Positions 1 to 12,112 are shown, numbered from the stretch's first letter. The stretch: DNA of 64,000 bases from Megalonaias nervosa (GCA_016617855.1 JAECUM010031583.1:1-64000), one strand, 5' to 3'. Numbers and translations: made by a program. Notes: generated from the sequence alone by a model not told the origin.

Positions 1-2
1 GA

Positions 3-2370
3 GCAGAAAATAATCCGAACAAATCAAGTACAAGAAAGATACAACAGCATATTCCTTGCGGGGTAGCTTATAAGGTAGTTTGTTGCGCCAGCGATAGATT
101 TTCATCTCCTATAAGGTTATATAGAGGTGATAATCCTGCCGTGTGGTTATTAAAAAATTTAATAGACGAAGTTAATACAATTTCTAACAGATTACTTAGA
201 ACAGCTCCGATCAGAATAACGTCTAAACAACAACTCGACTTTGATGAGGCGGTTAATTGTCATATTTGTGAAAAACCTCTTGGGGACTCCAAGGTGCGAG
301 ATCACTGTCATTTAACCGGCCAGTATCGCGGAGCAGCTCATAACAGTTGCAATTTGAAATTTCATGCTCCAGATTTTATTCCCGTAGTTTTACATAACTT
401 TCGTGGCTACGACAGTCACATCATTGTAGAAGCTTTTGGTGATGAAAACATTAAAGCTAAACTAAAACTAAATAACGTGATAAAATGTATTCCAAATAAT
501 TTTGAGAAGTATATGTCGGTGACCCTCGGCAAATTACGCTTTATCGACAGCATGCAATTTATGGCAGCATCATTAGACGAGCTCGTTAAAGGCTGTAGTA
601 TTTTCAATAATCTGCGCAGCTGCTTCGGTGAAAACTATGTCGATCTGACAAAAAAGGGTATCTTTCCTTATGAGTACCTTGACGATTGGAGCAAATTTAG
701 TGAAACTTCTCTACCTAGCAAAGATAAATTTTACTCGCAGCTCAAGAATGAAAACATCAGCGACGACGAGTATAAATATGCGCAAGATATGTGGACCAAA
801 TTCGCCTGCAAAACACTAGGCGATTATCACGATTTATATCTGAAAACTGATGTGTTATTGCTAGCAGATGTTTTCGAAAATTTTCGTCAGGTCAGTCACG
901 TAAATTACGGATTAGACCCCTGTTGGTATTATTCTGCTCCGGGGCTGTCTTGGGACGCTTTACTTAAAACTAGCGAGATAGAATTAGAACTCTTAACAGA
1001 TATCTATATGTTTAACTTTATTGAAAAAGGCATCAGAGGCGGAATTAGCGTTATAACAAAACAATATGCAGCAGCTAATAATAAATACTTAAAAAGTTAT
1101 GATAAAAATCGTCCGTCGAGTTACATTATTTATCTCGACTGTGTGAATTTGTATGGTGCCAGCATGGTACAGGCAATGCCTTGCGGGGGATTTCATTGGA
1201 TAACTCCAAACCAGTTTCTCAAAGAAACTGAAAAAAATCTTCCCAAAGATATTTCATATTTTGTTGAAGTTGATATAGACTACCCCAGTTCGTTACACGA
1301 TCTGCATAACGACTATCCATTCTGCGCAGAATCAATGACGATTGATTATAGTTTATTATCACCTGAACAAAGAGCTATGACAATAGGAAAATGCTCTATC
1401 GTTAACAAGTTAGTTCCAAATTTGTTAGATAAAAGAAATTACGTCATGCATTACAAAAATTTAAAGCCAGCAGTAGATGCTGGAATAATTCTGAGAAAAG
1501 TCCATCGTGTGCTAAAGTTTAATCAATCGCAGTGGATGGCGGATTATATTAACCTAAATACGAAACGTCGTGCTGTGGCTAAAACCGAATTTGAGAAAAA
1601 CTTTTTCAAGTTAATGAACAACTCAGTGTTTGGAAAGACTATGGAAAATATACGCAGGAGAGTTTCGATAGAAATTGTTAATGATATCAACCGCAGAAAT
1701 AAATTAGTTAGCGACGATGGTTTTGTTAGCATGAAAATATTTAATGAAAACCTTGCCGCAATACAACGACGAAAGACAAATTTAAAGTTAAATAAGCCAA
1801 TCTATGTTGGTGCAGCTGTACTTGATATATCGAAGTGGTTGATGTACGATTTTCATTATAATTTTACCAAAAAAGTATGGCCAGAGTCAGAGTTACTATT
1901 TACTGATACGGATTCTCTACATAAATTGTGAAAATGTCTATCAAGATATTTACGATAATAAAGATTTGTTCGATTTATCAGATTATCCAACTTGTAGTGA
2001 ATTTCATGATAATTCCAACAAGAAAGTTATTGGTAAGTTTAAGGATGAGTTTATGTTTGTTCCTGTGAGAGAATTTGTTGGACTAAGAAGCAAAATGTAT
2101 GCTGTTATATTAGATGACAATAAACTGACCAAGAAAGCTAAAGGCATCCCTAGGGGATATGTGAAAAAGATGATGCATTTTGAGGATTTCAAAGCCGCTC
2201 TTAACAATAGTGTCAGCTTTATTAAGACCAATGTCATTCGGACCAACTATCATAAGCTTGAAACGAATACAATTATAAAACGTGGACTAAGCAATTTCGA
2301 TGATAAAAGGTATCGCAAAGACGGAATTAATACTCTCGCTCTTGGACATTATTTAAGTAATATTGTCTAA
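3..2370 (+). pseudogene. Maverick protein-primed type-B DNA polymerase (5'-truncated by window, frameshifted)
   Basis: Family B polymerase expected to replicate the element using a protein primer. The frame is open from base 3 to 1931 with no stop upstream, so the true start lies before the window. Visible in order: a CxxC...HCH...CN zinc/endonuclease-VII-like insertion (about 255-360), exonuclease II motif NFRGYD (about 397-414), an exo III-type LYLKTD segment (about 835-850), polymerase motif A as DCVNLYG (about 1138-1158), motif B KLMNNSVFG (about 1610-1636) and motif C DTDS (about 1906-1917). Compared with element 2, about 8 bases are missing just after DTDS, so the frame closes at 1931. 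The thumb continues in another frame at 1966-2370 and ends at the characteristic NTLALGHY. All catalytic motifs visible are intact, so the lesion may be recent or an assembly error. Confidence 0.92.
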
Positions 2371-2404
2371 ACATCAGAAATAATGTTTGAAAATTTAACA
2401 TTAG
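2363..2404 (+). repeat. 42-bp hairpin module following polymerase stop (element 1 copy)
   Basis: This stretch starts just before the polymerase stop codon and contains the inverted repeat TAATGTT...AACATTA around a short loop. Nearly the same 42 bases occur after the polymerase in element 2 (39745-39786) and inside both terminal repeats of element 2 (20453-20494 inverted, 41602-41643 direct). Confidence 0.75.
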
Positions 2405-2437
2405 CCGATGGAGTTAATAGCAAAATAAAAAAAAATA

Positions 2438-2833
2438 ATGGTCGATAACCAACAATTGTCTTTTGAACTTAATGATGAAATTTCAGGTATTTGTTTTAGT
2501 AAATATGACAGAATTAAACTTTCTCTTATTAGAACAGACGATAGCAAGTATTTCCCATATCTCGAAAGTTTAATAGATGCTCTTTCTTCAAAATATGAAA
2601 ATCTACACAATCCAATAAGCCAAGGTCAGTACACAAAAATTAATATAGACCTTGACAGATCAAAGGTCTTCAAAAAATATAGCAAATATCTTCTAAGCAA
2701 ATTAGCAATGAAAGAGCTATTCGAAAGTCGCCGTAAGGTATCTGGCATGATTAAATTTTTTATGTATAATCAAGATAACATGTTATATTTATTGGCAAAT
2801 GTAGACATACTTTTCATAGGATTAGAAATGTAG
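2438..2833 (+). CDS. Conserved Maverick ORF downstream of polymerase, 131 aa, unknown function
   Basis: An open 131-codon frame lying 67 bp after the polymerase stop. I do not recognise a domain. The protein is charged and mostly helical-looking, rich in Lys, Leu, Asp and Ser, without a signal peptide or membrane segment. A homologous frame occurs at the same place in element 2 (39817-40211), where it is broken by a frameshift and a stop. Conservation of reading frame and position in two copies supports a real gene of the element rather than chance. The ATG follows an A-rich tract. A role with the polymerase is inference from position only. Confidence 0.65.
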   Translation: MVDNQQLSFELNDEISGICFSKYDRIKLSLIRTDDSKYFPYLESLIDALSSKYENLHNPISQGQYTKINIDLDRSKVFKKYSKYLLSKLAMKELFESRRKVSGMIKFFMYNQDNMLYLLANVDILFIGLEM

Positions 2834-3777
2834 TTTTTAAAAAAGGGAGATAATAACGCTAGGGTTTAGTTTAAAATCATTCGCGAGTTGTCGAACATAA
2901 CACAGCTAAAAATGCTGTTTTCTGTTCCTAATTTGATCGAGTTCTTTATTGTTTCTTAATGAAATGTAAATCTGATAGTATATTTAAGACTTACAAATCC
3001 TTGTCAAGTAAAATAGTGATTCCATTTTTACATAAATAATACATATAACTCCAACCGTATATGAATTGATAAATGCCAACATTACCAGATCTGGTTCGGG
3101 GACATATTTTAGTCTGTGCAGGTAATTAGTAAAACAAACAAGATAATATATTACACATTTGTATCTTTCTGTCTGTTGTTTTACTCTCGCTTGTATCTTT
3201 CTGTCTCGCTTGCAAACATGTATATACAGCACCACTAACTATATATTCTATTACGAATTATTGATTTCTTCTCCGCAAGTTCGCTAGTTGCCATAGAAAC
3301 AGTTCATTTTGTCTGTTGTAACACAACTATAAATAAACGCCTGGCCATACAATTCAGGTCATAGATGGTATTGGGAAAAATGGTCATGTATATAACTTGA
3401 AGTCAAATGTGATACACGATTATATATTCCAGAGGCTTTCTTCACATTGTAATGAGAAATTCGTTAATATATACAAAATAAAATCATTTATTTGTAGATT
3501 TTATTTATAATGTTTTCAAAATATACATTTTCTATCACTTAGTTTAGCCTTAACTTTGTTAGCGAGAGTACATTTCTCTTTTATATTGCAATGCGAAATT
3601 AAAAAATTTATTTTCTCTATCGTTTGTGTTGCGATACAGAGAAAGAGAAAAGGGTATATAGAGGATGGTGAAAGTCAGAAAAGTAGGTGGCCATTTTAAA
3701 ACAGAATTACGTGCTATCAGAAAATGTATAATGATGCTTTTGTTAAGTATATATTAACTAATTCAATATATTTATAT
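2834..3777. other. Non-coding spacer of Maverick element 1
   Basis: No gene seen. The first 200 bases resemble the spacer after 40211 in element 2. The short reverse frame at 2984-3235 has no recognisable content and is absent as an ORF in element 2. Confidence 0.5.
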
Positions 3778-3779
3778 GA

Positions 3780-4060
3780 TGTGCTCGTTAGCTCAATCGG
3801 TAGCGTGTTAAACTTGTGAACTCGCGGTCTTGGGTTCCAATCCTATGAAAGACAAAATTTGTGTCTATGGGAGGGCGATTATTATGCCCACGAAAATATT
3901 AGCTATTTAAGTGGGGGGCCTGGCCGAACCCCTATATTTGTGAATAGAAATTAATTCACCCACCTACAACGTCAATACGTTGTGGTGATAGTTTTCACCC
4001 CTACGGATTTGATATTTGGGGGTGGGTGTGTTAGTTTCTGTTCACAAGTAGAAAAGGCCT
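3780..4060 (+). repeat. tRNA-derived SINE-like sequence inside element 1
   Basis: A polymerase III internal promoter is visible: box A TAGCTCAATCGG at 3789-3800 and box B GGTTCCAATCC at 3833-3843. The flanking halves do not pair into a tRNA acceptor stem, and the sequence runs on into unrelated DNA. It is therefore better read as a SINE head than a functional tRNA gene. The downstream boundary is uncertain. Confidence 0.55.
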
Positions 4061-4448
4061 TCATTATCATTATATCATATATCATTATATGTTATATGTT
4101 GTGTGCCGTCTTGTGCCGTCCAAAAATAGACCAGTAGGAGGTAATTTAACCCTGTGATCTGCTAATGGGTACTCACACAGGGGTCATTTCAAAAACACAA
4201 CTAAAAATAACCTAATGAGGTTTAAGGTCACAAAGACCATTAGGCCTTCTGAGTTTCTAGACCACGAATAATCTAGGAACTCTTGCGAGGGCAATAAATG
4301 GTCGCAAAATAAGACCTACACCGCAGACAGCCCTCTGAAGTTTCTAACAATTCGTCTTATAGTTAGAAACTTCGCCTTGGGGGTAATATCTAAACAAAAA
4401 TTCAAAACCTCATTAGGTGTATCTGATCAACTAAAGGTTCCCCGCCTT

Positions 4449-4800
4449 GTCCCTAATTAACAAATCAATCAACCACATGACCATCTGTAAATATATTCAT
4501 GTTCATCAATCAGTTTGTGTATACTGTGTTGTCCCTAATTAACAAATCAATCACATGACCATCTGTAAATATATTCATGTTCATCAATCAGTTTGTGTAT
4601 ACTGTGCCGTTCCTAATTAACAAATCAACCACATGACCATCTGTAAATATATTCATGTTCATCAATCAGTTTGTGTATACTGTGCCGTCCTTAATTAACA
4701 AATCAATCACATGACCATCTGTAAATATATTCATGTTCATCAATCAGTTTGTGTATACTGTGCCGTCCTTAATTAACAAATCAACCACATCTGTAAATAA
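4449..4800. repeat. Subterminal tandem repeat of Maverick element 1, about 80-bp unit
   Basis: Four to five head-to-tail copies of a unit beginning CCTAATTAACAAATCAA and ending near GTGTATACTGTGCCGTC. The last copy is shortened. It occupies the same position relative to polymerase and terminus as the unrelated tandem array at 40975-41515 in element 2. Confidence 0.85.
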
Positions 4801-4873
4801 CCATTGAATAATATAACCATCTTCATCTTTAAAAAAGTCCTCTATATGAGGACAAGTATTTTTATTGTTTTAA

Positions 4874-5170
4874 TTAATTTTGTATGGCTTTAGTAATATC
4901 GTTATCAAATAATATATCAACCATATTGTCAATAAATGTCATCACATCATCTGCCCAACCCGCTATTCTCATATCGCTTTCAACCGCGAATAACCATACC
5001 GACCCATATTTCGGCGATATATGATAGCCTACATTTTTAATGCAATCGCTTATTATTTTAGGTTTTATCCCAGTATATCCTGACGATGCTTTGATCGAGT
5101 TAAATCTCTTACAAAATCTGTTTGTTAGATCAAATCCAACATGTCGTATTGATGGTTTATAATAAGACAT
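4874..5170 (-). CDS. Hypothetical 98-aa protein near right end of element 1
   Basis: A complete minus-strand frame of 98 codons between the subterminal repeat and the terminal palindrome. No domain is recognised. It has several Cys and Trp residues and an acidic C-terminal half. Element 2 has no counterpart in the corresponding 41516-41573 interval, so this may be an accessory gene particular to element 1. Its start is preceded by an AT-rich TATATATT tract, as for other genes of these elements. Confidence 0.45.
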   Translation of the reverse strand: MSYYKPSIRHVGFDLTNRFCKRFNSIKASSGYTGIKPKIISDCIKNVGYHISPKYGSVWLFAVESDMRIAGWADDVMTFIDNMVDILFDNDITKAIQN

Positions 5171-5240
5171 TATATATATTTTATTTGTTTAATATAACAT
5201 TTCGACCAATATTATCTTAGCTAATAAGAGAGACTGTCAT

Positions 5241-5435
5241 AGTAGTAGGAATAGATGATGCATCCTTTATCAGAGACCCCCTGCCCACAAAGCATATTTT
5301 TGTCAGAAAATGTGTTATTATGTAAAAGTCATCATTTTGAGCTAACAAAGGCTGCTGACAAAGATGTTAACGTAGAACGCTTTGGGGGGGGGGCAGGGGG
5401 TCTCTGATAAAGGATCATCATCTATTCATACTACT
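5241..5435. repeat. Terminal palindrome of Maverick element 1 (right end)
   Basis: A 195-bp imperfect palindrome. The left arm starts AGTAGTAGGAATAGATGATG with CAGAGACCCCCTGCC; the right arm carries GGCAGGGGGTCTCTG and ends CATACTACT. The centre (TTTTGTCAGAAAATGTG...GCTGACAAAGATG) resembles the centre of the element 2 terminal repeat. The outer edge abuts the minisatellite directly. Confidence 0.8.
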
Positions 5436-8400
5436 TTCTCTCACTTCCTGGTACAAATTTACAGTGGTTTTGTATACATTCTCTCAGTTCCTGGTACAAA
5501 TTTACAGTGCTTTTGTATACATTCTCTCAGTTCATGGTATAAATTTATCGTGTTTTTGTACATTCTTTCAGTTCCTGGTAGAAATTTACAGTGATTTGTA
5601 CATTCTCTCAGTTCCTGGTACAAATTTACAGTGTTTTTGTATACATTCTTTCAGTTCCTGGTACAAATTAACAGTGTTTTTGTATACATTCTCTCAGTTC
5701 CTGGTACAAATTTACAGTGTTTTTTTTATACATTCTCTCAGTTCATGGTAGAAATTTACAGTGTTTTTGTACATTCTCTCACTTCCTGGTAGAAATTTAC
5801 ATTGATTTTACATACATTCTCTTAGTTCCTGGTAGAAATTTACAGCGTTTTTCTAAATTCTCTCACTTCTTGGTAGAAATTTACAGTGTTTTTGTATACA
5901 TTCTCTCAGTTCCCGGTACAAATTTACAGTGTTTCTGTATACATTTTCTCAGTTCCTGGTACAAATTTACAGTGTTTTTGTACATTCTCTCAGTTCCTGG
6001 TACAAATTTACAGTGTTTTTGTATTCATCCTCTCACTTCCTGGTAGAAATTTACAGTGTTTTTGTAAACATTCTCTCACTTCCTGGTAGAAATTTATAGT
6101 GTTTTTGTACATTCTCTCAGTTCCTGGTACAAATTTACAGTGCTTTTGTATACATTTTCTCAGTTCCTGGTACAAATTTACAGTGTTTTTGTACATTCTC
6201 TCAGTTCCTGGTACAAATTTACAGTGTTTTTGTATTCATCCTCTCATTTCCTGGAACAAATTTACAGTGTTTTTGTACATTCTTTCAGTTCCTGGTAGAA
6301 ATTTACAGTGTTTTTGTATACATTCTCTCAGTTCCTGGTACAAATTTACAGTGTTTTTGTATACATTCTCTCAGTTCGTGGTAGAAATTTACAGTGTTTT
6401 TGTATACATTCTCTCAGTTCCTGGTACAAATTTACAGTGTTTTTGTACATTCTCTCAGTTCCTCGTAGAAATTTACAGTGTTTTTGTACATTCTCTCAGT
6501 TCCTGGTAGAAATTTACAGTGTTTTTGTATACATTCTCTCAGTTCCTGGTGCAAATTTGCAGTGTTTTGTACATTCTCTCAGTTCCTGGTACAAATTTAC
6601 AGTGTTTTTGTATACATTCTCCTGGTACAAATTTACAGTGTTTTTGCATACATTCTCTCAGTTCCTGGTACAAATTTACAGTGGTTTTTTTTATACATTC
6701 TCTCAGTTCCTGGTAGAAATTTACAGTGTTTTTGTACATTCTCTCACTTCCTGGTACAAATTTACAGTGTTTTTGTACATCCTCTCAGTTCCTGGAACAA
6801 ATTTACAGTGTTTTTGTACACATTCTCTCAGTTCCTGGTACAAATTTACAGTGTTTTTGTATACATTCTCTCAGTTCCTGGTACAAATTTGCAGTCGTTT
6901 TGTACATTCTCTCAGTTCCTGGTACAAATTTAAAGTCTTTTTGTACATTCTCTCAGCTCCTGGTAAAAATTTACAGTGTTTTTGTATACATTCTCTCAGT
7001 TCCTGGTAGAAATTTACAGTGTTTTTGTATATATTCTCTCAGTTCCTGGTACAAATTTGCAGTGTTTTTGTACATTCTCTCAGTTCCTGGTACAAATTTA
7101 CAGTGTTTTTTTACATCCTCTCAGTTCCTGGTAGAAATTTACAGTGTTTTTGTATACATTCTCTCAGTTCCTGGTACAAATTTCCAGTGTTTTTGTATAC
7201 ATTCTCTCAGTTCCTGGTACAAATTTACAGTGTTTTTGTATACATTCTCTCAGTTCCTGGTAGAAATTTACAGTGTTTTTGTACATTCTCTCACTTCCTG
7301 GTGGAAATGTACAGTGTTTTTGTACATTCTCTCAGTTCCTGGTACAAATTTACAGTGTTTTTGTACATTCTCTCAGTTCCTGGTACAAATTTACAGTGTT
7401 TTTGTATGCATTCTCTCAGTTCCCGGTACAAATTTACAGTATTTTTGTATACATTCTCTCAGTTCCTGGTACAAATTTCCAGTGTTTTTGTATACATTCT
7501 TTCAGTTTCTGGAACAAATTTACAGTGGTTTTGTATACATTCTCTCAGTTCCTGGTACAAATTTAGTGTTTTTGTATACATTCTCTCAGTTCCTGGTACA
7601 AATTTACAGTGTTTTTATACATTCTCTCACTTCCTGGTACACATTTACAGTGTTTTTGTACATTCTCTCCGTTCCTGGTACAAATTTACAGTGTTTTTGT
7701 ATACATTCTCTCAGTTCCTGATACAAATTTATAGTGTTTTTGTATACATTCTCTCAGTTCCTGATACAAATTTACAGTGTTTTTGTATACATTCTCTCAG
7801 TTCCTGGTACAAATTTACATTGTTTTTGTACATTCTCTCACTTCCTGGTAGAAATTTACAGTGTTTTTGTACATTCTCTCAGTTCCTGGTAGAAATTTAC
7901 AGTGCTTTTGTATACATTCTCTCAGTTCCTGGTACAAATTTACAGTGTTTTTGTATACATTCTCTCAGTTCCTGGTACAAATTTACAGTGTTTTTGTATA
8001 CATTCTCTCAGTTCCTGGTACAAATTTACAGTGCTTTTGTATACATTCTCTCAGTTCATGGTATAAATTTATCGTGTTTTTGTACATTCTTTCAGTCCCT
8101 GGTAGAAATTTACAGTGTTTTTGTACATTCTCTCAGTTCCTGGTACAAATTTACAGTGTTTTTGTATACATTCTTTCAGTTCCTGGTACAAATTAACAGT
8201 GTTTTTGTATACATTCTCTCAGTTCCTGGTACAAATTTACAGTGCTTTTGTACATTCTCTCAGTTCGTGGTACAAATTTACAGTGTTTTTGTATGCATTC
8301 TCTCAGTTCCCGGTACAAATTTACAGTGTTTTTGTATACATTCTCTCAGTTCCTGGTACAAATTTACAGTGCTTTTGTACATTCTCTCAGTTCCCGGTAC

Positions 8401-10987
8401 AAATTTACAATGTTTTTGTATGCATTCTCTCAGTTCCCGGTACAAATTTACAGTGTTTTTGTATACATTCTCTCAGTTCCTGGTACAAATTTACAGTGTT
8501 TTTGTATACATTCTCTCAGTTCCTGGTAGAAATTTACAGTGGTTTTGTATACATTCTCTCAGTTCCTGGTACAAATTTACAGTGCTTTTGTATACATTCT
8601 CTTAGTTCATGGTAGAAATTTATCGTGTTTTTGTACATTCTTTCAGTTCCTGGTAGAAATTTACAGTGTTTTTGTATGCATTCTCTCAGTTCCTGGTACA
8701 AAGTTACATTGTTTTTGTATACATTCTTTCAGTTCCTGGTACAAATTTACAGTGTTTTTGTATACATTCTTTCAGTTCCTGGTACAAATTAACAGTGTTT
8801 TTGTATACATTCTCTCAGTTCTTGGTACAAATTTACAGTGTTTTTGTATACATTCTCTCAGTTCCTGATACAAATTTACAGTGCTTTTGTACATTCTCTC
8901 AGTTCCTGGTACAAATTTACAGTGTTTTTGTATGCATTGTCTCAGTTCCCGGTACAAATTTACAGTGTTTTTGTATACATTCTCTCAGTTCCTGGTACAA
9001 ATTTACAGTGCTTTTGTACATTCTCTCAGTTCCTGGTACAAATTTACAATGTTTTTGTATGCATTCTCTCAGTTCCCGGTACAAATTTACAGTGTTTTTG
9101 TATACATTCTCTCAGTTCCTGGTACAAATTTACAGTGTTTTTGTATACATTCTCTCAGTTCCTGGTACAAATTTACAGTGTTTTTGTATACATTCTCTCA
9201 GTTCCTGGTACAAATTTACAGTGTTTTTGTATACATTCTCTCAGTTCCTGATACAAATTTACAGTGTTTTTGAATACATTCTCTCAGTTCCTGGTACAAA
9301 TTTACAGAGTTTTTGTACATTCTCTCAGTTCCTGGTAGAAATTTACAGTGCTTTTGTATACATTCTCTCAGTTCCTGGTAGAAATTTACAGTGTTTTTGT
9401 ACGCATTCTCTCAGTTCGTGGTACAAATTTACAGTATTTTTGTATACATTCTCTCAGTTCCTGGTAGAAATTTCCTGTGTTTTTGTGTACATTCTTTCAG
9501 TTCCTGGTAGAAATTTACAGTGTTTTTATACATTCTCTCAACTTCTGGTAGAAATTTCCAGTGTTTTTGTATACATTCGCTCAGTTCCTGGTACAAATTT
9601 ACAGTGTTTTTATACATTCTCTCAGTTCCTGGTACAAATTTACAGAGTTTTTGTATGCATTCTCTCCGTTCCTGGTACAAATTTACAGTGTTTTTGTATA
9701 CATTCTCTCAGTTCCTGATACAATTTACAGTGTTTTTGTATACATTCTCTCAGTTCCCGGTACAAATTTACAGTGTTTTTGTACATTCTCTCAGTTCCTG
9801 GTAGAAATTTACAGTGTTTTTGTACATTCTCTCAGTTCCTGGTACAAATTTACAGTGTTTTTGTATACATTCTCTCAGTTCCTGGTACAAATTTACAGTG
9901 CTTTTGTATACATTCTCTCAGTTCCTGGTAGAAATTTACAGTGTTTTTGTATACATTCTCTCAGTTCATGGTAGAAATTTACAGTGTTTTTGTACATTCT
10001 CTCATGTCCTGATAGAAATTCACAGTGTTTTTGTACATTCTCTCAGTTCCTGGTAGAAATTTACGGTGCTGATGTATACATTCTCTCAGTTCCTGGTACA
10101 AATTTACGGTGTTTTTGTACATTCTCTCAGTTCCTGGTACAAAGTTACAGTGTTTTTGTACATTCTCTCAGTTCCTGGTACAAATTTACAGTGTTTTTGT
10201 ACATTCTCTCAGTTCCTGGTACAAATTTACAGTGTTTTTGTACATTCTCTCAGTTCCTGGTACAAATTTACGGTGCTGATGTATACATTCTCTCAGTTCC
10301 TGGTACAAATTTGCAGTGTTTTTGTACATTCTCTCAGTTCCTGGTACAACTTTACAGTGTTTTTGTACATTCTCTCAGTTCCTGGTACAAATTTACAGTG
10401 TTTTTGTACATTCTCTCAGTTCCTGGTACAAATTTACGGTGCTGATGTATACATTCTCTCAGTTCCTGGTACAAATTTGCAGTGTTTTTGTACATTCTCT
10501 CAGTTCCTGGTACAACTTTACAGTGTTTTTGTACATTCTCTCAGTTCCTGGTAGAAATTTGCAGTGTTTTTGTACATTCTCTCAGTTCCTGGTACAACTT
10601 TACAGTGTTTTTGTACATTCTCTCAGTTCCTGGTACAACTTTACAGTGTTTTTGTACATTCTCTCAGTTCCTGGTAGAAATTTGCAGTGTTTTTGTACAT
10701 TCTCTCAGTTCCTGGTACAACTTTACAGTGTTTTTGTACATTCTCTCAGTTCCTGGTACAAATTTACAGTGTTTTTGTACATTCTCTCAGTTCCTGGTAC
10801 AAATTTACGGTGCTGATGTATACATTCTCTCAGTTCCTGGTACAAATTTGCAGTGTTTTTGTACATTCTCTCAGTTCCTGGTACAGCTTTACAGTGTTTT
10901 TGTACATTCTCTCAGTTCCTGGTAGAAATTTGCAGTGTTTTTGTACATTCTCTCAGTTCCTGGTAGAAATTTGCAGTGTTTTTGTAA
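5436..10987. repeat. Large 41/43-bp minisatellite array
   Basis: About 130 head-to-tail copies of a unit with core CTCTCAGTTCCTGGTACAAA followed by TTTACAGTGTTTTTGTA. Two length classes alternate, differing by an extra TA (GTACATTC versus GTATACATTC). Common variants are TACAAA/TAGAAA and CAGTG/CAGTGC. Towards the right (10060-10930) longer-period blocks appear. No selection for coding is evident: the units shift frame continuously, yet all three forward frames lack stops, which creates long spurious ORFs. Confidence 0.98.
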
Positions 10988-12112
10988 AATAATAAATAAA
11001 ATAGAGACAAGCAGTCATACATATAAGTATATTGTTATAAAGGATATACAATTTATCAATTTAAAAAAAAATAAAAATATAAAATAAAATATTTTATACA
11101 ATTTTATATAGTGTATTGGTATTAAGGCCATTAGGATACAAATTATCTAATTTATGAATCCAATAAGTTTCTTTAATGAGTCTATTCATGTCTCCATTCA
11201 CAATATCTGTTGGCATGAAAGAAAAATCGAGTAGAGAATGATTATTGGTATTAAAATGTGTTGAAATATTAGAGGAAAACTGAGGATGTCTATAATTTTT
11301 TTTATATGAAAGCGATGATTATTCATTCTTTTAGAAACTTGAAGTGTTTGTCCAACATATTGCATATTACATTTTTTACAGGCTATCAAATAAATCACAT
11401 CAGTTGATACGCAGTTAGTGTTATAATGTAGAGAAAATGCCTCTTTTGTATTAGCGCTACTGAATGAAGTACTTTCTCTTATGTTTGCACATTGAGAGCA
11501 CCGGCGTCTATTACATTTAGATGACGAGAATTGTCTTTTTTTCTGTCTGTTTAGTTCTAATTAGAAAATCTTGCAAATTCTTGGGCCTTATATATGCAAG
11601 AATTGGTTTATTGTTGTAAAGTGATTTTACGCTGTTTTTATGTGATAAATGTAGGAGACTCCAATTTTTATTAATTATAAGGCCTATATTAGGTAATGAA
11701 GGATTATATTGTATTGTGAAAGGAATTATATTTTTCTCATTTGTACAATTTGCTGTGTTTAAAGCCTCATGTTGAGTAAGATTACGGGCTTTGTTCAGCT
11801 CAGAATCAATGATATGTTTAGGATAATTTCTGTTTTGGAAATATGTTTTTAAATCATTCAACGAATTTTGTAATTGACAATCATCTGAAATAATGAGTCG
11901 GTATCTTTTGGCCTGGCTATATGGTATACCGTTTTTACATGACATGGGATGACATGAAGAATATTCCACATACTGGTGGATATTAGTTTCCTTGACATGA
12001 AAGACGTCATCCGTTTTTTTCAAAACATTTTGCGCCTGAAGAAACATATATTAATTGCGAAACTAGTTGTACATAATTATCGGCGTTTGTGGTGTTTTTT
12101 ATACCCCAATTC
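10988..12112 (-). mobile_element. Penelope-like retroelement fragment inserted in the minisatellite
   Basis: The minisatellite stops at 10987 and resumes at about 12113. The intervening DNA encodes, on the minus strand, the C-terminal part of a Penelope-like protein. The 5' part (most of the reverse transcriptase) is missing, consistent with 5' truncation on insertion. The 3' side of the element faces the low coordinates and is AT-rich. Confidence 0.8.
11198..12047 (-). pseudogene. Penelope-like RT C-terminus plus GIY-YIG endonuclease remnant
   Basis: The 12047-11517 frame holds the RT thumb-type motifs HPMSCKNGIPYSQAKRYR, YNPSLPNIG and AYIRPKNLQDFLIR, typical of Penelope-like elements. Between 11517 and 11398 a Cys-rich linker (CNRRRCSQC...) follows, and the 11398-11198 frame starts the GIY-YIG nuclease with VIYLIACKKCNMQYVGQT and an R...NNHR segment. 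The nuclease frame is then lost, so the C-terminal catalytic Glu/Asn region is not readable. Domain order RT, Cys linker, GIY-YIG matches the endonuclease-bearing class of Penelope elements. Not functional. Confidence 0.82.

Larger units (their letters stand above)
1..5435 (+). mobile_element. Maverick/Polinton element 1, right-hand part
   Basis: The window opens inside a Maverick-type DNA polymerase gene that closely matches the polymerase of the complete element at 20259-41840, and it continues through the same downstream layout: small ORF, spacer, subterminal tandem repeats, terminal palindrome ending in ACTACT at 5435. The spacer after 2833 is recognisably related to that after 40211 (both start with an AAAAGGGAGATAATA stretch). 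The left end lies outside the window, so target duplication cannot be tested. Unlike element 2, the polymerase here has no LINE insertion. Confidence 0.85.

Noticed and set aside
3780..3860. Possible tRNA gene
   Set aside because: Box A and box B are good, but no acceptor stem or credible cloverleaf was found and the sequence continues as a repeat.
5382..10992. Many overlapping long ORFs (up to 528 codons) on the plus strand
   Set aside because: They are frame-rotated translations of a 41/43-bp minisatellite with no stop codons; no start context, no unique sequence and no frame preference.
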